Below, piece by piece: positions 31,876-44,278 of a stretch of DNA of 64,000 nucleotides. Position numbers and translations under genes: made by a program. A model generated the notes under the pieces. It saw only the letters and a program-made list of their open reading frames with translations. It was not told the DNA's origin and ran no database searches. The DNA lies in assembly GCF_000835495.1 (NCBI RefSeq), contig NW_015622541.1, positions 7,750,001 through 7,814,000 on the forward strand. Direction: 5' to 3'. This DNA comes from Cladophialophora immunda (Eukaryota > Ascomycota > Eurotiomycetes > Chaetothyriales > Herpotrichiellaceae). Positions within the stretch are counted from its first letter, which is position 1, and every line of letters begins with the position of its first letter.

Positions 31876-34800
31876 CTAACTCTTTGAAAACGTCTCAATC
31901 ACACTCCGTGGCTTGGTGTACGTCCCAATCGGCACATACTCGACCTGGTCGAAGCCCATCGAGCCGGGCCCACCCAGCTCCAGTCCCCGAGGGGTGTCGG
32001 TCCAGCGAGGAGACGCGGCGATGGCGACGACCGTCACCTTCAGGCCGTACTTGTACTCGGGCGTGCCCAGCCCCGCGCCGGTCTCCAGGTCGAGCACGGC
32101 GATGAGGTCGGGCACGGAGGCCAGGATGGAGGTCTGGTTGTCAGCTGTGGTGGTGGCCTCGACAAAGGCGTTTTCGTTCTTGAACGGGATGCGGACCGTG
32201 GCTTTGGCTCCGGAGCTCAGGACGCCGTCGATCTCGACAACGCCGTACGAGTGGCCCGTCTTCAGCACGCGCTCGACGCTGGTGATCTTGCCCTCGGCCA
32301 GGATGCGTGCGCTTGCGGATCCGCCGACGGCCTCGACGATACGCGTTGCCCGGTCGGTGACGTTCTTCTCCAGCGCCACCGCCCGCCCGATCCACCACGC
32401 CAACGACACGGTGTGCAGGATGGCCTGGTCCTGGACGACCTGGGCCGTCTTGGGCGGGCCTGCTTTGCCGGCTCGGCACCCCATCTCGACCGTGGCGGCC
32501 CGCAGAATGCTGTCCACCAGCCTGTCTGTCCGGCTGGCCGTCATGGTCATGAACGAGCCGTCGCCGCTGGCGATGGTCGCGGGCAGTAGGGCCTCTCCCT
32601 GAGGCGAGCCGTAGACGTTGGCCGTCGTCTGCCAGAAGGTCGGGTACGCGCGGCCCATCCAGTCGGCGTCGACGCAGGGCACGCCGTGCGCGGCCGCCAC
32701 CTCGAGGTTGACCAGGCCGTTGCCGCCGCCGATCTCGACCGCCATGAACCCGTCCACGGGACGGTCACCACGCAGGCCCAGGAACCTGCTCAGCTCGTCC
32801 TGAGCCTTGTTGCACTCGTCCGCCTCCATCCGCTCCATGCTGACTTCGGGACTCCCCATGCACCCCGTCCACCCGATCATGGCGCCCTCACGCAGATCTG
32901 TCGGCGACATCACCTTGATGGAGCCGGGAGCTTTCCTCAGCACCGACGTGATCTTGAGGAACTGCTGGTAGGGATCCCCGCCACCGCCGCACCCGAGGAT
33001 CTTGCACCCGCTTGAGATCCATTCGAGATCTGTCATTGAGATGATCCACTCGTGGTTTTCAACCCGCGGTTGGTACGATTCCAAGTCGATGACGGTCTCG
33101 GTAGTCTCTTCGTCTTCTTCTGCTGAGTGGCCCGAGATAACACGACCACCCAGTGTCTTGTCTAGATTCTGCTGGGGCAGATCTGGCGGAGCGACCTGTA
33201 GGGACGCTCCTTGTTTGGCGTGCTTGACGGCATCCAGCGTGCCTACCGCCCTGACCAATATCCGAGCCTTTGCGTCGACATACTGGATGGGAAGGATGGT
33301 GACTTCGGCGATCTCGACGGTTTCGCGCCTGGCGCCATTAGCTACAGCAGCGTCGCAAGCTAGCCTCGACACCACGTCCTGGGCCTCCTTCAGCGTCTGA
33401 TGCGACGTGTCCACCACTGTGTCCACGACGCCCGAGACTCGCGAAATCGCCGCACCCACTGCGTTGGCGACTTCGCCGCCCTTGACTTTCCGCACGGCGC
33501 GGACGCCCGCGAGCGGCTCGTCCGTGTCGATCAGGATGGCACCGCCACCGACGATCAAGACGTCCACATCGCCCTTCTGCACTTTGGTCCGGTCGACTAG
33601 CTCCTCGACGATCCGGCGCATCTCCTTTTTAGCTCTCTTGACCTTCTCCGGCGTGATGTCTCTCAGGCGCGCAGGGTCTCCTAGACCCTCGAGAGGATTC
33701 TCCCCAGAAGGCGAGTACAGCTCAGACGCAGCCACGATGTCAGTCGCCGTCAGGACGTCGCCGCCGAAAAGTCGAGCTTTCTGGGGCAGTTCCAGCGCCA
33801 CACTATCGGGTCCGACCGTGAGATGGTCTTCCGTGTTCCTGACGATGCTTCCACCCCCAAGACCGACGCTCTCCACGGCTGGCAGGGCGAAGTTCGTGCG
33901 CACGCCGCCGACAAGGCTCATCAGCGAGCTCATCCGGGGTAGTCCGTTGGGTAGTAACAGGCCGCTATCCGAGGTTGTCCCGCCAATGTCAATCACCACG
34001 AGGGCATCTTGACGTACTGCTGCGATGCCCCTGTGTTCCGCTTCTGTACTTGCTGTGGTCCACAGAAACTCGCCGCCTCGGATGGAGTTGGTGGGACCGG
34101 AATTGAACGTGCGGATCGGCAGGTCGATGGCGTCCGGCGCATTGAGCACGCTCCCGTCGTTTTGCGTGAGGTACAGTGCACAGGGCGCCCCCTGGAAGAT
34201 TTCCAGCATGGCCTTCTGGAAGCCCCAGATGGTTCTTTCGGCGAGGGGCCTCAATGCAGCATTCAGGATTGCCGCGTTCTCGCGCGCAAGGAAGCCCAGG
34301 GACGAGATCTGGTGGGAGAGGGTCACTCGGGGTCGTGGTCGCGCCGCCGTCGACGTCGATGATAACAGACCAGCCGCAGCGGCCGCTTCGTGCATCTTCT
34401 CCAGCAGAATCTTCCCGGCTTGGATTTCGTGTGCCGCATTGGGCGGCGAGTAGATGCCCGAGACGACCACGTTGAAGACACCGTCAGCGACCAGCTCCTG
34501 AGCGACTCTCGCCAGCTCGGTCTCGTCGACGGGCGAGATCTCAGCACCCGAGATCTGGTGGCCGCCGTGGCAGAAGAAAGGCCGCGTGGCGATCAGCCGG
34601 CGCAGGTCGCGGGGGAAGTCCACGAAGGGAGGCACCCCGAGCCCGAAGCCGTGCTCGCTGCCGCCACACAGGCGGACAACGCCGACGCGCTGCAGAGCCG
34701 ACGAGCGCTGCACGACGGCATTGACAAAGTGCGTCGTGCCGATGATCACGCAGCTGATGGCGTCCAGGGCCACGTTGCTGGCCTGGATGACGGCGCGCAC

Positions 34801-35063
34801 AGCCTCGGTGATGCCCGTTGTGACATCGGGCGTGGTGGGCGCCTTGTGCGAGGCGACGATCTGGGTTGGCGACAGCGAGATGAGCACGGCGTCGGTGTTG
34901 GTGCCTGGGAGACACGCTGTTAGCGAACAAGGCGCCTGTTATGAGCGCAAAGATGCGTAAGGAGGTAGGTGGCTGGGTGGTATTTGTTCTCTTGCTTACC
35001 TCCCACATCCACCCCGATGCGATATGGCTGATGCTGCGTATCGGTTGTGCCTATGCTCCCCAT
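31876..35063 (-). CDS. Hydantoinase/oxoprolinase-DUF917 fusion
   Basis: Probable ATP-dependent or metal-dependent opener of a cyclic amide (hydantoin, oxoproline or related ring). Model: join(35063..35000, 34904..31876), 1030 residues; the 95-nt intron joins GVDVG to GTNTDAVLISL, the nucleotide-binding start of the hydantoinase A/oxoprolinase N-terminal domain. Then IIGTTHFVNAVVQR and FGLGVPPF (about 80-130), followed by the main hydantoinase A domain with NSGPTNSIRGG, VVIDIGGTTSDSGLL, VGLGGGSIV and VLIVGGGAILID. From about residue 640 a second domain begins (DLEWISSGCKILGCGGGGDP ... MIGWTGCMGSPEVSMERM ... VEIGGGNGLVNLEVAA), typical of DUF917. Such fusions are known in bacteria and fungi, but the substrate is not established. 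It shares a 1.28 kb divergent promoter with the 2-oxoglutarate oxygenase. GC-rich, with long antisense open frames. Confidence 0.9.
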
Positions 35064-36341
35064 GGTGTGATTGCCTTAGCCCTGTTTCTTGCACATTGGT
35101 TGTGGCCTCCTCTTTGTTGAGATGGTGAGGTGATTATCTTTCCCTCCTTCTTGCCTCCTGTACCTCGTTGCCCTTAGGATTCTGAAGGCATCATTCATTT
35201 TTGTTTCTAGTTCTTTGGCCGATCCGGACAGGGCGCGAGCAAGGAATTGGCCGATGGTGGATTCTCAGTCGAAAGGCCAAAGTCCATCATCTCTCGGAGT
35301 TGCGCGGTTGGGACCCAGCAGGCGGCAGTTTGTCATTCTGCACGTCTTTATCAACCAGTTCGACAAGGAAGAGGAGTAGAATATGTGCGTGGCTTTGTCT
35401 TGTCTCAGTGGCCACATTGGCAATAGCACGACGATAGGAACTTTGTGGCAGCATATCAATATCCCAAGATTTGATTTACCCGCAAACGCAGACTCAACTC
35501 AAGCCCTCGCGGACTTTTCTTGGGGCGCCGCGCCGCAGAAATCCACCCTCTACGGGCCCGCAGATGGCGCCCTCTCTTCTGCTTTTCCTCCTCCTCTCCT
35601 CCTTCGCTGTAAGGCCCGCCCTCTCTTTCGCCTATCAAACGGTCGATCGACAATAAAAGGTTGGGCGAAGGCGCCTTGTATGGTCGGCCAACTTCAGACA
35701 CTATTCCAACGATCCCAGCCACTACCCCGGGTATGTCTATCGGCACATTTACAATACAACGATCGACGTGCATGGGTCCCACGAGGCTAATTCCTTCCGG
35801 TTCCCTTTATCCATCGAACATAGAGTCTCATAAGGAAGATCCCCAATCGCCACATTGCTCCTTTGGCCGAAGCCATGGGCGCGATCGGTTAACAATCAAG
35901 TACGCCACGTTTCGCAGCTTCACATCGAACACCACTACCGATATGCACTGCTATGCAGGATAATGCGACTTCCGATCCTCTCATATCAGTCGAGACTACT
36001 GGGGAGGAGTATCAACAATGCTGGCGTGGCGACAGATCGGCCAAATACTCGGAAGAAGTCGTTCTAGGCTCACGCGCGGATGGACGTCTCCGCTCTTTTC
36101 CCCTCGGGCTAAGTATTAGTATTGGTGTCAAAGCAGCTAAATACTGCAGGCGGTAGGTGCAAAAACATATGCTGAGCCCCGTTTAGCCCAATATCGATGT
36201 CGACGCTGACATCTGGTCCAAGACCATCATCAATATTACGAGACAAGGTGACTGCCACCGGCTGAGGACCGGGACGAGACAAGATTTCCATTGCCACATT
36301 GTTTGATGAAAGAGAGACACAGACCTTGAAAAAGAGCTACC
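35064..36341. promoter_or_regulatory. Divergent promoter, hydantoinase and 2OG oxygenase
   Basis: 1.28 kb between two start codons. GATA-factor core sites occur: AGATAA (minus) at 35134-35139, TGATAA (minus) at 35348-35353, TGATAG (minus) at 35632-35637. HGATAR sites are the target of AreA-type nitrogen regulators, but such short motifs occur often by chance. Near 36256-36274 two CCG triplets lie 8 bp apart. No coding exon is supported. Confidence 0.35.
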
Positions 36342-37408
36342 ATGGCCATTCAGCCCGAAGAACTCGCCATCCCCATCATCGATCTCGAGCCCATTCGCTC
36401 GGGGACTCCTGACGAGGCTCGCGAGACGGGAAAACTGGTCTACCAGGCGTTTCGAGACGTGGGCTTTGCGTACATCAAGAACCACGGACTGCCCCAGGAA
36501 CTCTTGGATCAGGCGTTTGACTGGGTGAGCATTTCGTCGTCCTTTCTCTCCTCTTCATTTTGCGTCAATGGTACAGTGTTAATCTCCCGCGACAGAGCTC
36601 CAAATTCTTCGCGCTCCCACAGGCGGACAAGGACAAGGCGCCTCATCCCCCCTACGGGTGGTGGCACCGGGGATACTCTGGGATCGGGCGGGAGAAGGTG
36701 GTGCAGATGGTGTTTGACCAGGCCTCGATCGACCAGCTACGCAAGTGCCCGGACTTCAAGGAGTCGTTCGAGCTGGGCCGCGAGGACGACGAGCGCACCC
36801 CGAACATCTGGTTCCCCGAGGAGGTTCTCCCCGGCTTCCGCCAGTTCATGACAACCTTCTTCGACACGTGCTACGGCACGGCGCTGAGCCTGCTGCGCGC
36901 CATCGCGCTGGGGATGGACCTGCCCGAGGACTTCTTCCGCGAGTACCACACCAAGAAGGACAACCAGCTGCGGCTGCTGCACTACCCGCCCGTCGAGGCG
37001 GAGCTGCTGCGCGGCGGGGCCATGGAGCGCATCGCCGCGCACTCGGACTTTGGCACCATGACGCTCCTGTTCCAGGACGCGGTCGGCGGGCTCGAGGTCG
37101 AGGACGTCCACGTCAAGGGCCAGTTCAACCCGGCGCCCTACGTGCCCGGCACCGTCGTCGTCAACATCGGCGACTTCCTCCAGCGCTGGAGCAACGACAC
37201 CCTCAAGTCCACCCTGCACCGCGTCCGCGCGCCCCCCATGGCCCACGGCATGACCCGCGCCCGCTACTCGATCCCCTACTTCGTCACCGCCGACCGCGAC
37301 CGGACCATCGACTGCATCCCCGGCTGCTACAGCGCCGAGAAGCCCAAGAAGTACGACCCCATCAACGCGAGGGAGTATATCGAGATGAGGTTGAACGCGA
37401 CGTATTAG
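36342..37408 (+). CDS. Fe(II)/2-oxoglutarate-dependent oxygenase (isopenicillin-N-synthase-like)
   Basis: Soluble oxygenase that would hydroxylate, demethylate or desaturate a small substrate using Fe(II) and 2-oxoglutarate. Model: join(36342..36524, 36596..37408), 331 residues, one 71-nt intron (GTGAGC donor, GACAG acceptor, phase 0). The N-terminal DIOX-N region reads IPIIDLEPIRSGTPDEARET and FRDVGFAYIKNHGLP. The iron-binding triad is H210-x-D212 (AHSDFGTMT) and H269 (STLHRVRAPP); R284-Y-S286 (RARYSIPYF) would bind 2-oxoglutarate. All catalytic residues are present. The second exon is very GC-rich, with long shadow frames on both strands. Divergent from the hydantoinase fusion, which suggests a shared pathway. 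Confidence 0.92.
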
Positions 37409-37935
37409 TTGAGATCAACAGATTGAGCATAGCCAAAGTCTGACATCTCCTCGATAGCATGGAGACGGAGAGGTATTAAAATATAGCCATGTCGAAGAGA
37501 AATACCCTTGCAAATTTACAATGATATAGCTTTTGTTTTTTACGTGTTAAGAGAGATTCCTTCGGAATTGCGTAGTTGGTTATATGCACTCGATTCAACA
37601 GTCAGTGAGACTGTGTTGCTGAGAGTCAAGAGGGCGATATCATTGTCGAGATGAATTAATGTTAGGATATGCTAATTGGCCAAGGAGTGCCCAGAGAATG
37701 AGTTTGGGTGTGACAGAGCTCTCGAGATTGTCAACACTCGTGGCAGACATAATTTGGTTTCAATGCATGAAAAATGTCAGAATGGAGCAACGGGGCGACT
37801 ACCACGATCAATTGTATATGTGGCCATCACGTCTCTTCGCTGCCACAGCACCACACCCAAGCCGCCATCGTCCCCTGCCACATCAGAAGCAGTCACCAGC
37901 ACAGACAGACAAGATTGCCAACGCTCGCGAAACCC
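37409..37935. other. Convergent intergenic region
   Basis: AT-rich 3' flanks of the oxygenase (+) and the NCS1 permease (-). Nothing else recognised. Confidence 0.5.
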
Positions 37936-40178
37936 CTACACGGAAACCGTCGCCACAGCGCCTTGCTTGTTGTCGCCGGTGTTGCCGTTGCCGTGAGCAC
38001 CGAAGGCAAGGTTCTTCTCGTCGGTGCTTTCGGAACTGCGCTCGTCGACTCCGTAGAGCACGTCATCCTCGACGAAAGGAGCCTCCTCGCCCAGACCGGG
38101 CGGCGGGAAGAAGAAGTTCAAGATCCAGAAGACGAAGAAGCTCATGGCCAGCCCGACGATGAAGGTGAGATTGTACAGACGGATCCAACCGACAAAGGAT
38201 GCATCTGTGCTGCTGTTGACAGTGCCCACGAGACCAGCTACATTCTGTCAGTATCTCTCATCCAGCCCGAGTGCACTGACAGGGCAAAATACTTACGCAA
38301 CAATGGCCAGACTCCAGAGAAGAAGGCGACAACGGCCCGCCAGTTCACACCCTTGTTGAACCAATAGATCGACGAGCTGTCTCCCCTGTACAGATCGTTG
38401 AGCTTCAACTTGGTACGACGTACGACATGATAGTCAGCCAACATAACGCCACTGCCAAAAGAACCAAGGTCAGTCACTTCCTGATGAACCCAAAGAGAAA
38501 TGGGAGGCATACGTCGCAGGCGCCATAAAAACGCCAAAGCCGCTGAGGACTTTGAGGAACTTGTCTGCCGTGCTCAACAGTTGCCATGGTTGGGTGGCGA
38601 TACCAATCACCGCCATGATATAACTCCCTCGGATGATGTTGATATATTTGGGACACAGCCCAGCCATGTCCATGCCAGTCGACACCGAATTCAGCACGAC
38701 AGAAATCTGGAGTCCGTCAGAGCTGTCCAACGACGGACGCGCAAATAGCGTTCAATGTCAACTTACCGCAAGTTGGGAACTGACAAGCCCCAAGCTGCCA
38801 AAGAATACACCGGCTCGTGCCCTGGGGCTGGAGTGATATTCTTCTTGGATATCCGCCAACAAGTAGATGGGGTTCCAGACAATGTCTCCTCCGAGGATAT
38901 CCTTGGCAGCACTGGTAACAATAATGCCAATCGTGGCCGTGACAGCGATGGTGATGGGAGCCGCAACCAACTGGGACAGCGTCGGAGCGAATTTGCGGTT
39001 AGCATACCTCGTCCAGTCGGACTGGCCCAAGGTTCCCGCTCCCCAGGCGCCGAGAATGGCGGTGATGCCGAACATAAATGCCCAGCCCACATTGTCGCTG
39101 CTTCCCGGCTCATGGAACATGCTGCCGGCTCCTCCTGCAACGTGGACGGCCCTAACAATATTTCAGCAAGCCTATCTCTTCAACAGCGAGCCTCTATATC
39201 CTACCATATGAGCAGCCCGAAGCAAGACCCGGCGAAAAGGACGAAGGAGATCGCAAAGGGGATCTGCAGTCGCTCCGGACGGACCAAGACAAGCGGGATG
39301 AAAGCGCACATCCAAATGATCAGCCCGATGAAGTCGTTAGTCAAAAGGTGCGACCCCTCGCTGAAGTAGTTCTTCATGTGCGCAAAGCCTTTGGGATATC
39401 TGGTCAGCACAGTCCTTCCCAACCAATGTCAAAAGTACCTGGAATGATAGCTCCCCAAAGGACCCTTGTGGCTTGACCTCCCCAGTATGCCTGCATTCCG
39501 AACCACATGCAACTGGACAGTGAAGTCAGCTTTGTTGTCTCGATCATCAGGTATAATGGCAAGAAGATCCGTTGACTTGTAGAAACCAATGATATGGGTC
39601 GTCGGTAGGGGAACTTACGCCACGAAAACACGAAGTACCACTGGGAAGTAGCTCCCCTGCATGCCCCAGGAAAATCGGGACGACACGGTGAAACCAATGT
39701 GATGATTCTCACCCATCCAGCCACACGCCACGGCCAGAAGACCTGTTAGAACGCCTCCCAAAATCTACATCCCTTGTCAGCATGTTCCATCTTGAATTCA
39801 TTGAGACAATGACATACCACGACACCGATGGCTTGTTGTGGGCTGAGCCCAAAGGCCAGCAATGTGCTTCCCGTCGACCATGCCGAGATGCAGGATCCTG
39901 AGACAGTCCAGTATCCTGGAGCCAGTCAGTATATACGCGGTGCAAAGCACGCCTGTATCCACCCACCACAGTATCCCCATATACCCCAGGTCCGCCTCTC
40001 CGGCGGCATGGGAATCAAATCCCGGTTGCACCACCTCGTGTTGTCGTAGTACGAGTTCTCGTCCTTGGGCCTAGGGACGTCGATCGTCAGCAAATCGACC
40101 TTCCATAGCAATTTGGAGTGCTTTGGGCGCTGCTCACACTTGCAGCCGCTGCTTGAGCTGTTCCCACTTGAGCCCCAT
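37936..40178 (-). CDS. NCS1-family permease (nucleobase/allantoin/hydantoin type)
   Basis: Plasma-membrane symporter. Ten exons: join(40178..40138, 40070..39967, 39915..39818, 39764..39619, 39512..39439, 39388..39205, 39151..38767, 38706..38513, 38451..38297, 38237..37936), 560 residues; all junctions close in phase. Key segments: NTRWCNRDLIPMPPERRTWG before helix 1, SGSCISAWSTGSTLLAFGLS, HHIGFTVSSRFSWGMQGSYF, CMWFGMQAYWGGQATRVLWG, GTLGQSDWTRYAN, and KYINIIRGSYIMAVIG. About 12 membrane helices and an acidic, Ser/Gly-rich tail. NCS1 includes Fur-type uracil/allantoin carriers of fungi and the bacterial hydantoin carrier Mhp1, which fits the hydantoinase gene nearby. Exact substrate is not determinable here. 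Confidence 0.93.
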
Positions 40179-40726
40179 ATTGGTCGGTCTTTCGCGAAGA
40201 AAGCCTGTGGCCGGGGGCACGTTTCCGTAAGGCAAGAAACTGTTACGAAAGAGAATGAAACGTGTAGTCGTGGCAGGAGTTGGATGGGGCAAAATTCGAT
40301 CACAGTGGGAGAGGGAGTCGGAGACAGTGCTTATACATGTTGGTTGGTTAAGTGGCACAACGACTATGCTGGTCGCCCAGTTGCTCCAAGTTAGCCGATA
40401 AAGTGGGGAGCAGAGTTGGCCGATCTCTGCTAACGTAGGTATCTCTTCTGCGGTCGGGTCTGGATTCGGCGAACTGGAAATGGTTGATCTAGGAGGGGAA
40501 GTTCTCCGTATGCAGGGTTCCCTCTGGTGCCACAAGGCTACCCATATCTCCATCGAATACTTGGTATGTGGACCAGATCTTGATACCGCTGGTCATACGG
40601 GCCAGCACCTCCCATGGCCGAGCTGGTACAAAAGCCCAACTCAATAATGCGGTCCCGGCATGATGTCTCTGAACAGCCTTGTTCGTCCGTTATCTCTGTC
40701 ATCGTCGAGGGCCCAGATAAGGAAGG
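40179..40726. promoter_or_regulatory. Divergent promoter, NCS1 permease and aldo-keto reductase
   Basis: 548 bp. GATA-type cores: CGATAA at 40396-40401, AGATAA (minus) at 40690-40695, AGATAA at 40715-40720; the last two lie within 37 bp of the reductase ATG. A CGG-T-CGG pair lies near 40450. Regulatory meaning is inferred only. Confidence 0.35.
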
Positions 40727-41792
40727 ATGGCGACTATCAACCACACGTCTCAGAAGTTCACATTGAACACCGGAGCAGAAATGCCCGGTGTAGGTCTTGG
40801 AACCTGGAAATCGCCGCCAAACGAAGTCCGCAACGCGGTCAGTCATGCGCTGCAGACGGGATATCGCCACATCGACACAGCCCTGAATTATCGCAATGAG
40901 GTCGAGGTTGGCCAAGGCATCCGAAATTCAGGGGTTCCGCGAGAGGATATCTGGGTAACCACGAAGCTGGACAATCCATGGCACCACAGAGTGCGTGAAG
41001 GGTTCGACAAGTCCCTGGCTGACTTGGGACTCGATTATATCGACCTGTATCTGGTTCATTTTCCTTGCTCCACTGACCCAGAAGATCCAGCGAAGCATCT
41101 GCCAGACTGGGACTTTGTCAACACGTGGTGCGTTATTACCGTTGATTAGTGAGGCAATGAGCCGCTGACTGGACAACGAAGGCAGGAGATGCAAAAGCTG
41201 TTGGATACCGGAAAAGTCAAGAACATTGGCGTGTCCAACTTCCAGATCCGACACTTGGAAAAGCTCCTTGGTGATCCATCTTGCAAGGTTGTCCCTGCAG
41301 TAAATCAGATCGAATTGCACCCTGGCAACCCGTCGTGAGTCCCTCCGTCCCTCCGTGGTGGTTCTGGAAGTCGTGCTGATCCATGGACAGTCCTAAACTA
41401 TTGGAGTATTGTACGTCGAAAGGCATACATTGTACAGCTTATTCCTGCCTCGGAGGTGCAACAGACAATCCCCTCTACAAGGAACCGGCATTGTTGGAAA
41501 TATCTCAGAGACTCGGAAAGACTCCTGCCCAGGTTTTGTAAGTCCCTATTGTTCTTGTGAAGGGGTGATGTATGGGACTGACCGGATTTTTAGACTGTTA
41601 TGGAGCCTCCAACGAGGCACGAGTATCATCCCGAAAAGCGTGACACCTTCAAGGATTGAGACAAATTTCCAGTTGGATGACTGGGAGCTGACTCAACACG
41701 AAATGGAAGCGCTCAGTGGTATCACGACCAGGTTCAAGGTCGTCAACGATTCTTGGATGCCAATCAAGGTGTTTTTCGGAGGTGATGAATGA
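40727..41792 (+). CDS. Aldo-keto reductase
   Basis: NAD(P)H-dependent carbonyl reductase. Model: join(40727..41127, 41182..41334, 41391..41537, 41594..41792), 299 residues. The catalytic tetrad is complete and at the usual positions: D50 and Y55 ([11 protein letters not shown]), K80 (WVTTKLDN), H111 (LVHFP). After intron 1 (acceptor GAAG at 41181) the protein reads [20 protein letters not shown], the standard family motif, which decides the acceptor choice. Cofactor segment [15 protein letters not shown] is present. Divergent from the NCS1 permease; convergent with the Zn2Cys6 regulator. The substrate is unknown; in this context it could reduce an aldehyde or ketone produced during ring catabolism, but this is inference. 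Confidence 0.92.
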
Positions 41793-42005
41793 AAGGTCTG
41801 GAAATGTACGGGCTATTCAGACGCTGTGTAGCTGTGAGGGCGCAAATATCGAGCGACAAGGTCTAGTAGACGTTGTAGTGCAGCGATTGCGGTGCAACGC
41901 TTCTGGACGCAAGAGAAGCTGCCGACGAGGGACGTCAAGGGCTCCAGCCAACACCCCGGATACTGCTATTACTCATCAGCCGGCCACGGGGATTGCACTT
42001 TGTCT

Positions 42006-44278
42006 TTATGGCGGAGTCTCCACCATCCTTGCTTCGGAATAGGAGCCTGTCGTCAGGCCTCGTCTCATAATCTGCGCCGCCTGGGTGAAGAAGGAGTCGA
42101 TCCTTAGCGCCACAGGCCGGATCAGACCCACCGATTCCTCGTCCACGAGTTCACCTATCCTCTGAAGGGATTCATGAAAGTGCTCCAGGAGTCGAAATGT
42201 GGCGCTAACCTGCTCGGGACTGGAGGACAGGAGGAATAGATGTATCAAGAAATTGCCAATGAGGATCAACTGCGATCTTCCATCTACTTCTGTCAGTTTA
42301 CACTTCTTCATATCACCACAGGAAACAAAGGATGACTTGCGTCGGCCCCAGAATGCTTGCAGACCCTCGAGCGTTATCTCGTTCATGAATGCCAAAAAGG
42401 CACGGAGTTGCTCTATTGCTGCACCAAAATACCGCCGCAAAGATGACAACGGATTGTTTTTCGCAGCCATCGAAGCTGGCGTCATCAAAGCTCGAAAAAG
42501 GAGTACTTGAGTTGCAAAGTACGCAAGGTGGAGTGGTGCTAATCGACAGTCAGCTGTGACACGAGATCCGCCTGCGTTTCTTGCCGTGCATACCATTGTT
42601 GCGGAACTCAAATCTGGTTGTGTTGTAGTTCATGGTGACACACTGTGGCATCAGCGAATGCCAGGATTCAAGTTCCCTCTGGATCTTCAACAGTCTGATC
42701 TCCTGACTTGCAAGGTCTAGCATCGCGGCTCGGTATGCATGGTCTGAACTGTAAGGAGGATTAGTCTGGGTGCAGCTTCTGCCCGGAGAAAGAAGGCCCC
42801 TACAAAGCAGTGTCCAGTAGGTTGTGGAGTATCTGGGTGAGCTTCACAAGTTCGAGGAACCGTGCTGCCGTTGAAACATCAAAGTTCCCATTTGCGGCGT
42901 CTACCATATCCTTCAGATCTTCGGGGACATCCTCATCGAATCGCATATCGTCCATGTCCAGATTGGAAGTCGTGTATGATGAGGCGTGGAGCAAAAAGGG
43001 GTTTCCATGGCTCACGGATGCCCACATGTCGGTTACGTATGTAGCCCACCACAACTTTTTCCTCAGGCTCTTCTCCCACGGTGCAATCTTCCAATGGGTC
43101 GGATCGCGGTGAAGCCCTATCATCTGCGCGCACGCCACGGCTTGTGCCGACAGCGTCCACGTTCGTGGCGTTTCAAACGTACCGTTGCCCGCGGCCTTCT
43201 CGTGAATCATCAATAGACAGGCCTGCAACTTCCAGAGGTTTGGTGCGTCAAGTTCCCTCTCAAGCGAAGCTTGGGCAGCGTGAAACAGCTCATATTGTTC
43301 AAACGGGCGATGGAGTGTCCTCAATATGGGATCTTGTTTCCAGTAGACCGCACCCATTCCGTAGACCACTCCTCGTAGTGATGCGGGGATGCTCAGCCTA
43401 TCCTCCTTGTACGCACGAAGGAAACGGACTTTGGACACGACACAGAAGACGGGATGGACATGTTTGAAGTAGAGGCGGACAAGGCTAGGGCCGTGTGGCC
43501 CAACCTTGAATTCGATTTCTCGCGAGGATTCCTCTTTGATACGGTCATCGTATGGCATGAACCAATCTCTCAGTATGGAGAAGTGAAGAGGCGGTGTCCC
43601 TGTGGCAGGATTGCCGGAGTAAACCTGGATGATGTCACCGTCGACACGATTGGTCTCATTGATGATGACGGATCGAAAGGACGCAAGGAGATGAGTATCC
43701 TGCTCTGCCGATAACCCCATGCAGTGTGCTGTCAAGTCCTTCCCGTCCTCGAGGGTATGGATTTGGGGTTCCAGTACATGGACCTCATTGCTGCTGGGAG
43801 GTCTTGGATGAGAGCTTGACAGACGGCTGTGCATCTCTATACTCCCCGTGTGAGAATCGGGTGAAGGGAGAAGATGATGGCCATCGACATCTCCAGGGCT
43901 GATTTGCATCTCCAGCGCTCTCTCTTCAACCAGATGTGATTCGGTCAGCGACTCCAATGGTTCCATTGGCTCCTCATCTAGGTCTGGTTCCTGGCTGGGC
44001 GATTGCCGCACAGTTCGAGGTTGAGAGGTGGATTGGCAGTCTAGTCCCCTCCCTCTACAGAAGAGACCTTTAACGATAAGTGAGTCTGTGGCCCAAGTTC
44101 ACCCATATCATCACTCACATGGTGGCCGATCTTCGATGACACAGGCGCTCTTCCTTTTGCGGCAGGCATCGCAGGGGCGATTCTTCCGGCTTCGCCATTG
44201 CCTTGCAAGCCCGAACTCGCTTCGGATCTTGAAACGCCGTCTGCGGGAAGATTCATTCTCGGCTGCGGGCTGTTGCAT
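42006..44278 (-). CDS. Zn2Cys6 transcription factor with fungal-specific TF domain
   Basis: Model: join(44278..44119, 44067..42804, 42748..42594, 42538..42006), 703 residues. The zinc cluster (about residues 39-67: CDACRKRKSACVIEDRPPC then LFCRGRGLDC) is split by the first intron, and splicing restores the last cysteines. The middle homology domain (Fungal_trans) spans roughly residues 250-470, including VRLYFKHVHPVFCVV, LWKLQACLLMIHEKAAGNGT and LWWATYVTDMWAS. The C-terminal part is helical. The gene is divergent from the DUF1989-deacetylase gene and lies inside the putative catabolic cluster, so it is the obvious candidate regulator; in fungi such factors often sit within the cluster they control. 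The start is the first in-frame ATG after a stop; an upstream exon is possible. Confidence 0.9.

Noticed and set aside
36737..37246. Long antisense open frame (169 codons) opposite the 2OG oxygenase, plus a 232-codon plus-strand shadow frame at 36745-37443
   Set aside because: Both arise from strong G/C third-position bias of the true exon; their residue composition is Ala/Arg/Gly/His-rich without domains.
42300..42350. Possible extra intron in the last exon of the Zn2Cys6 regulator (region around GRRKSSFVSCGDMKKC)
   Set aside because: Candidate donor/acceptor pairs are 47 or 53 nt and break the frame, whereas reading through keeps one frame to the stop at 42006.
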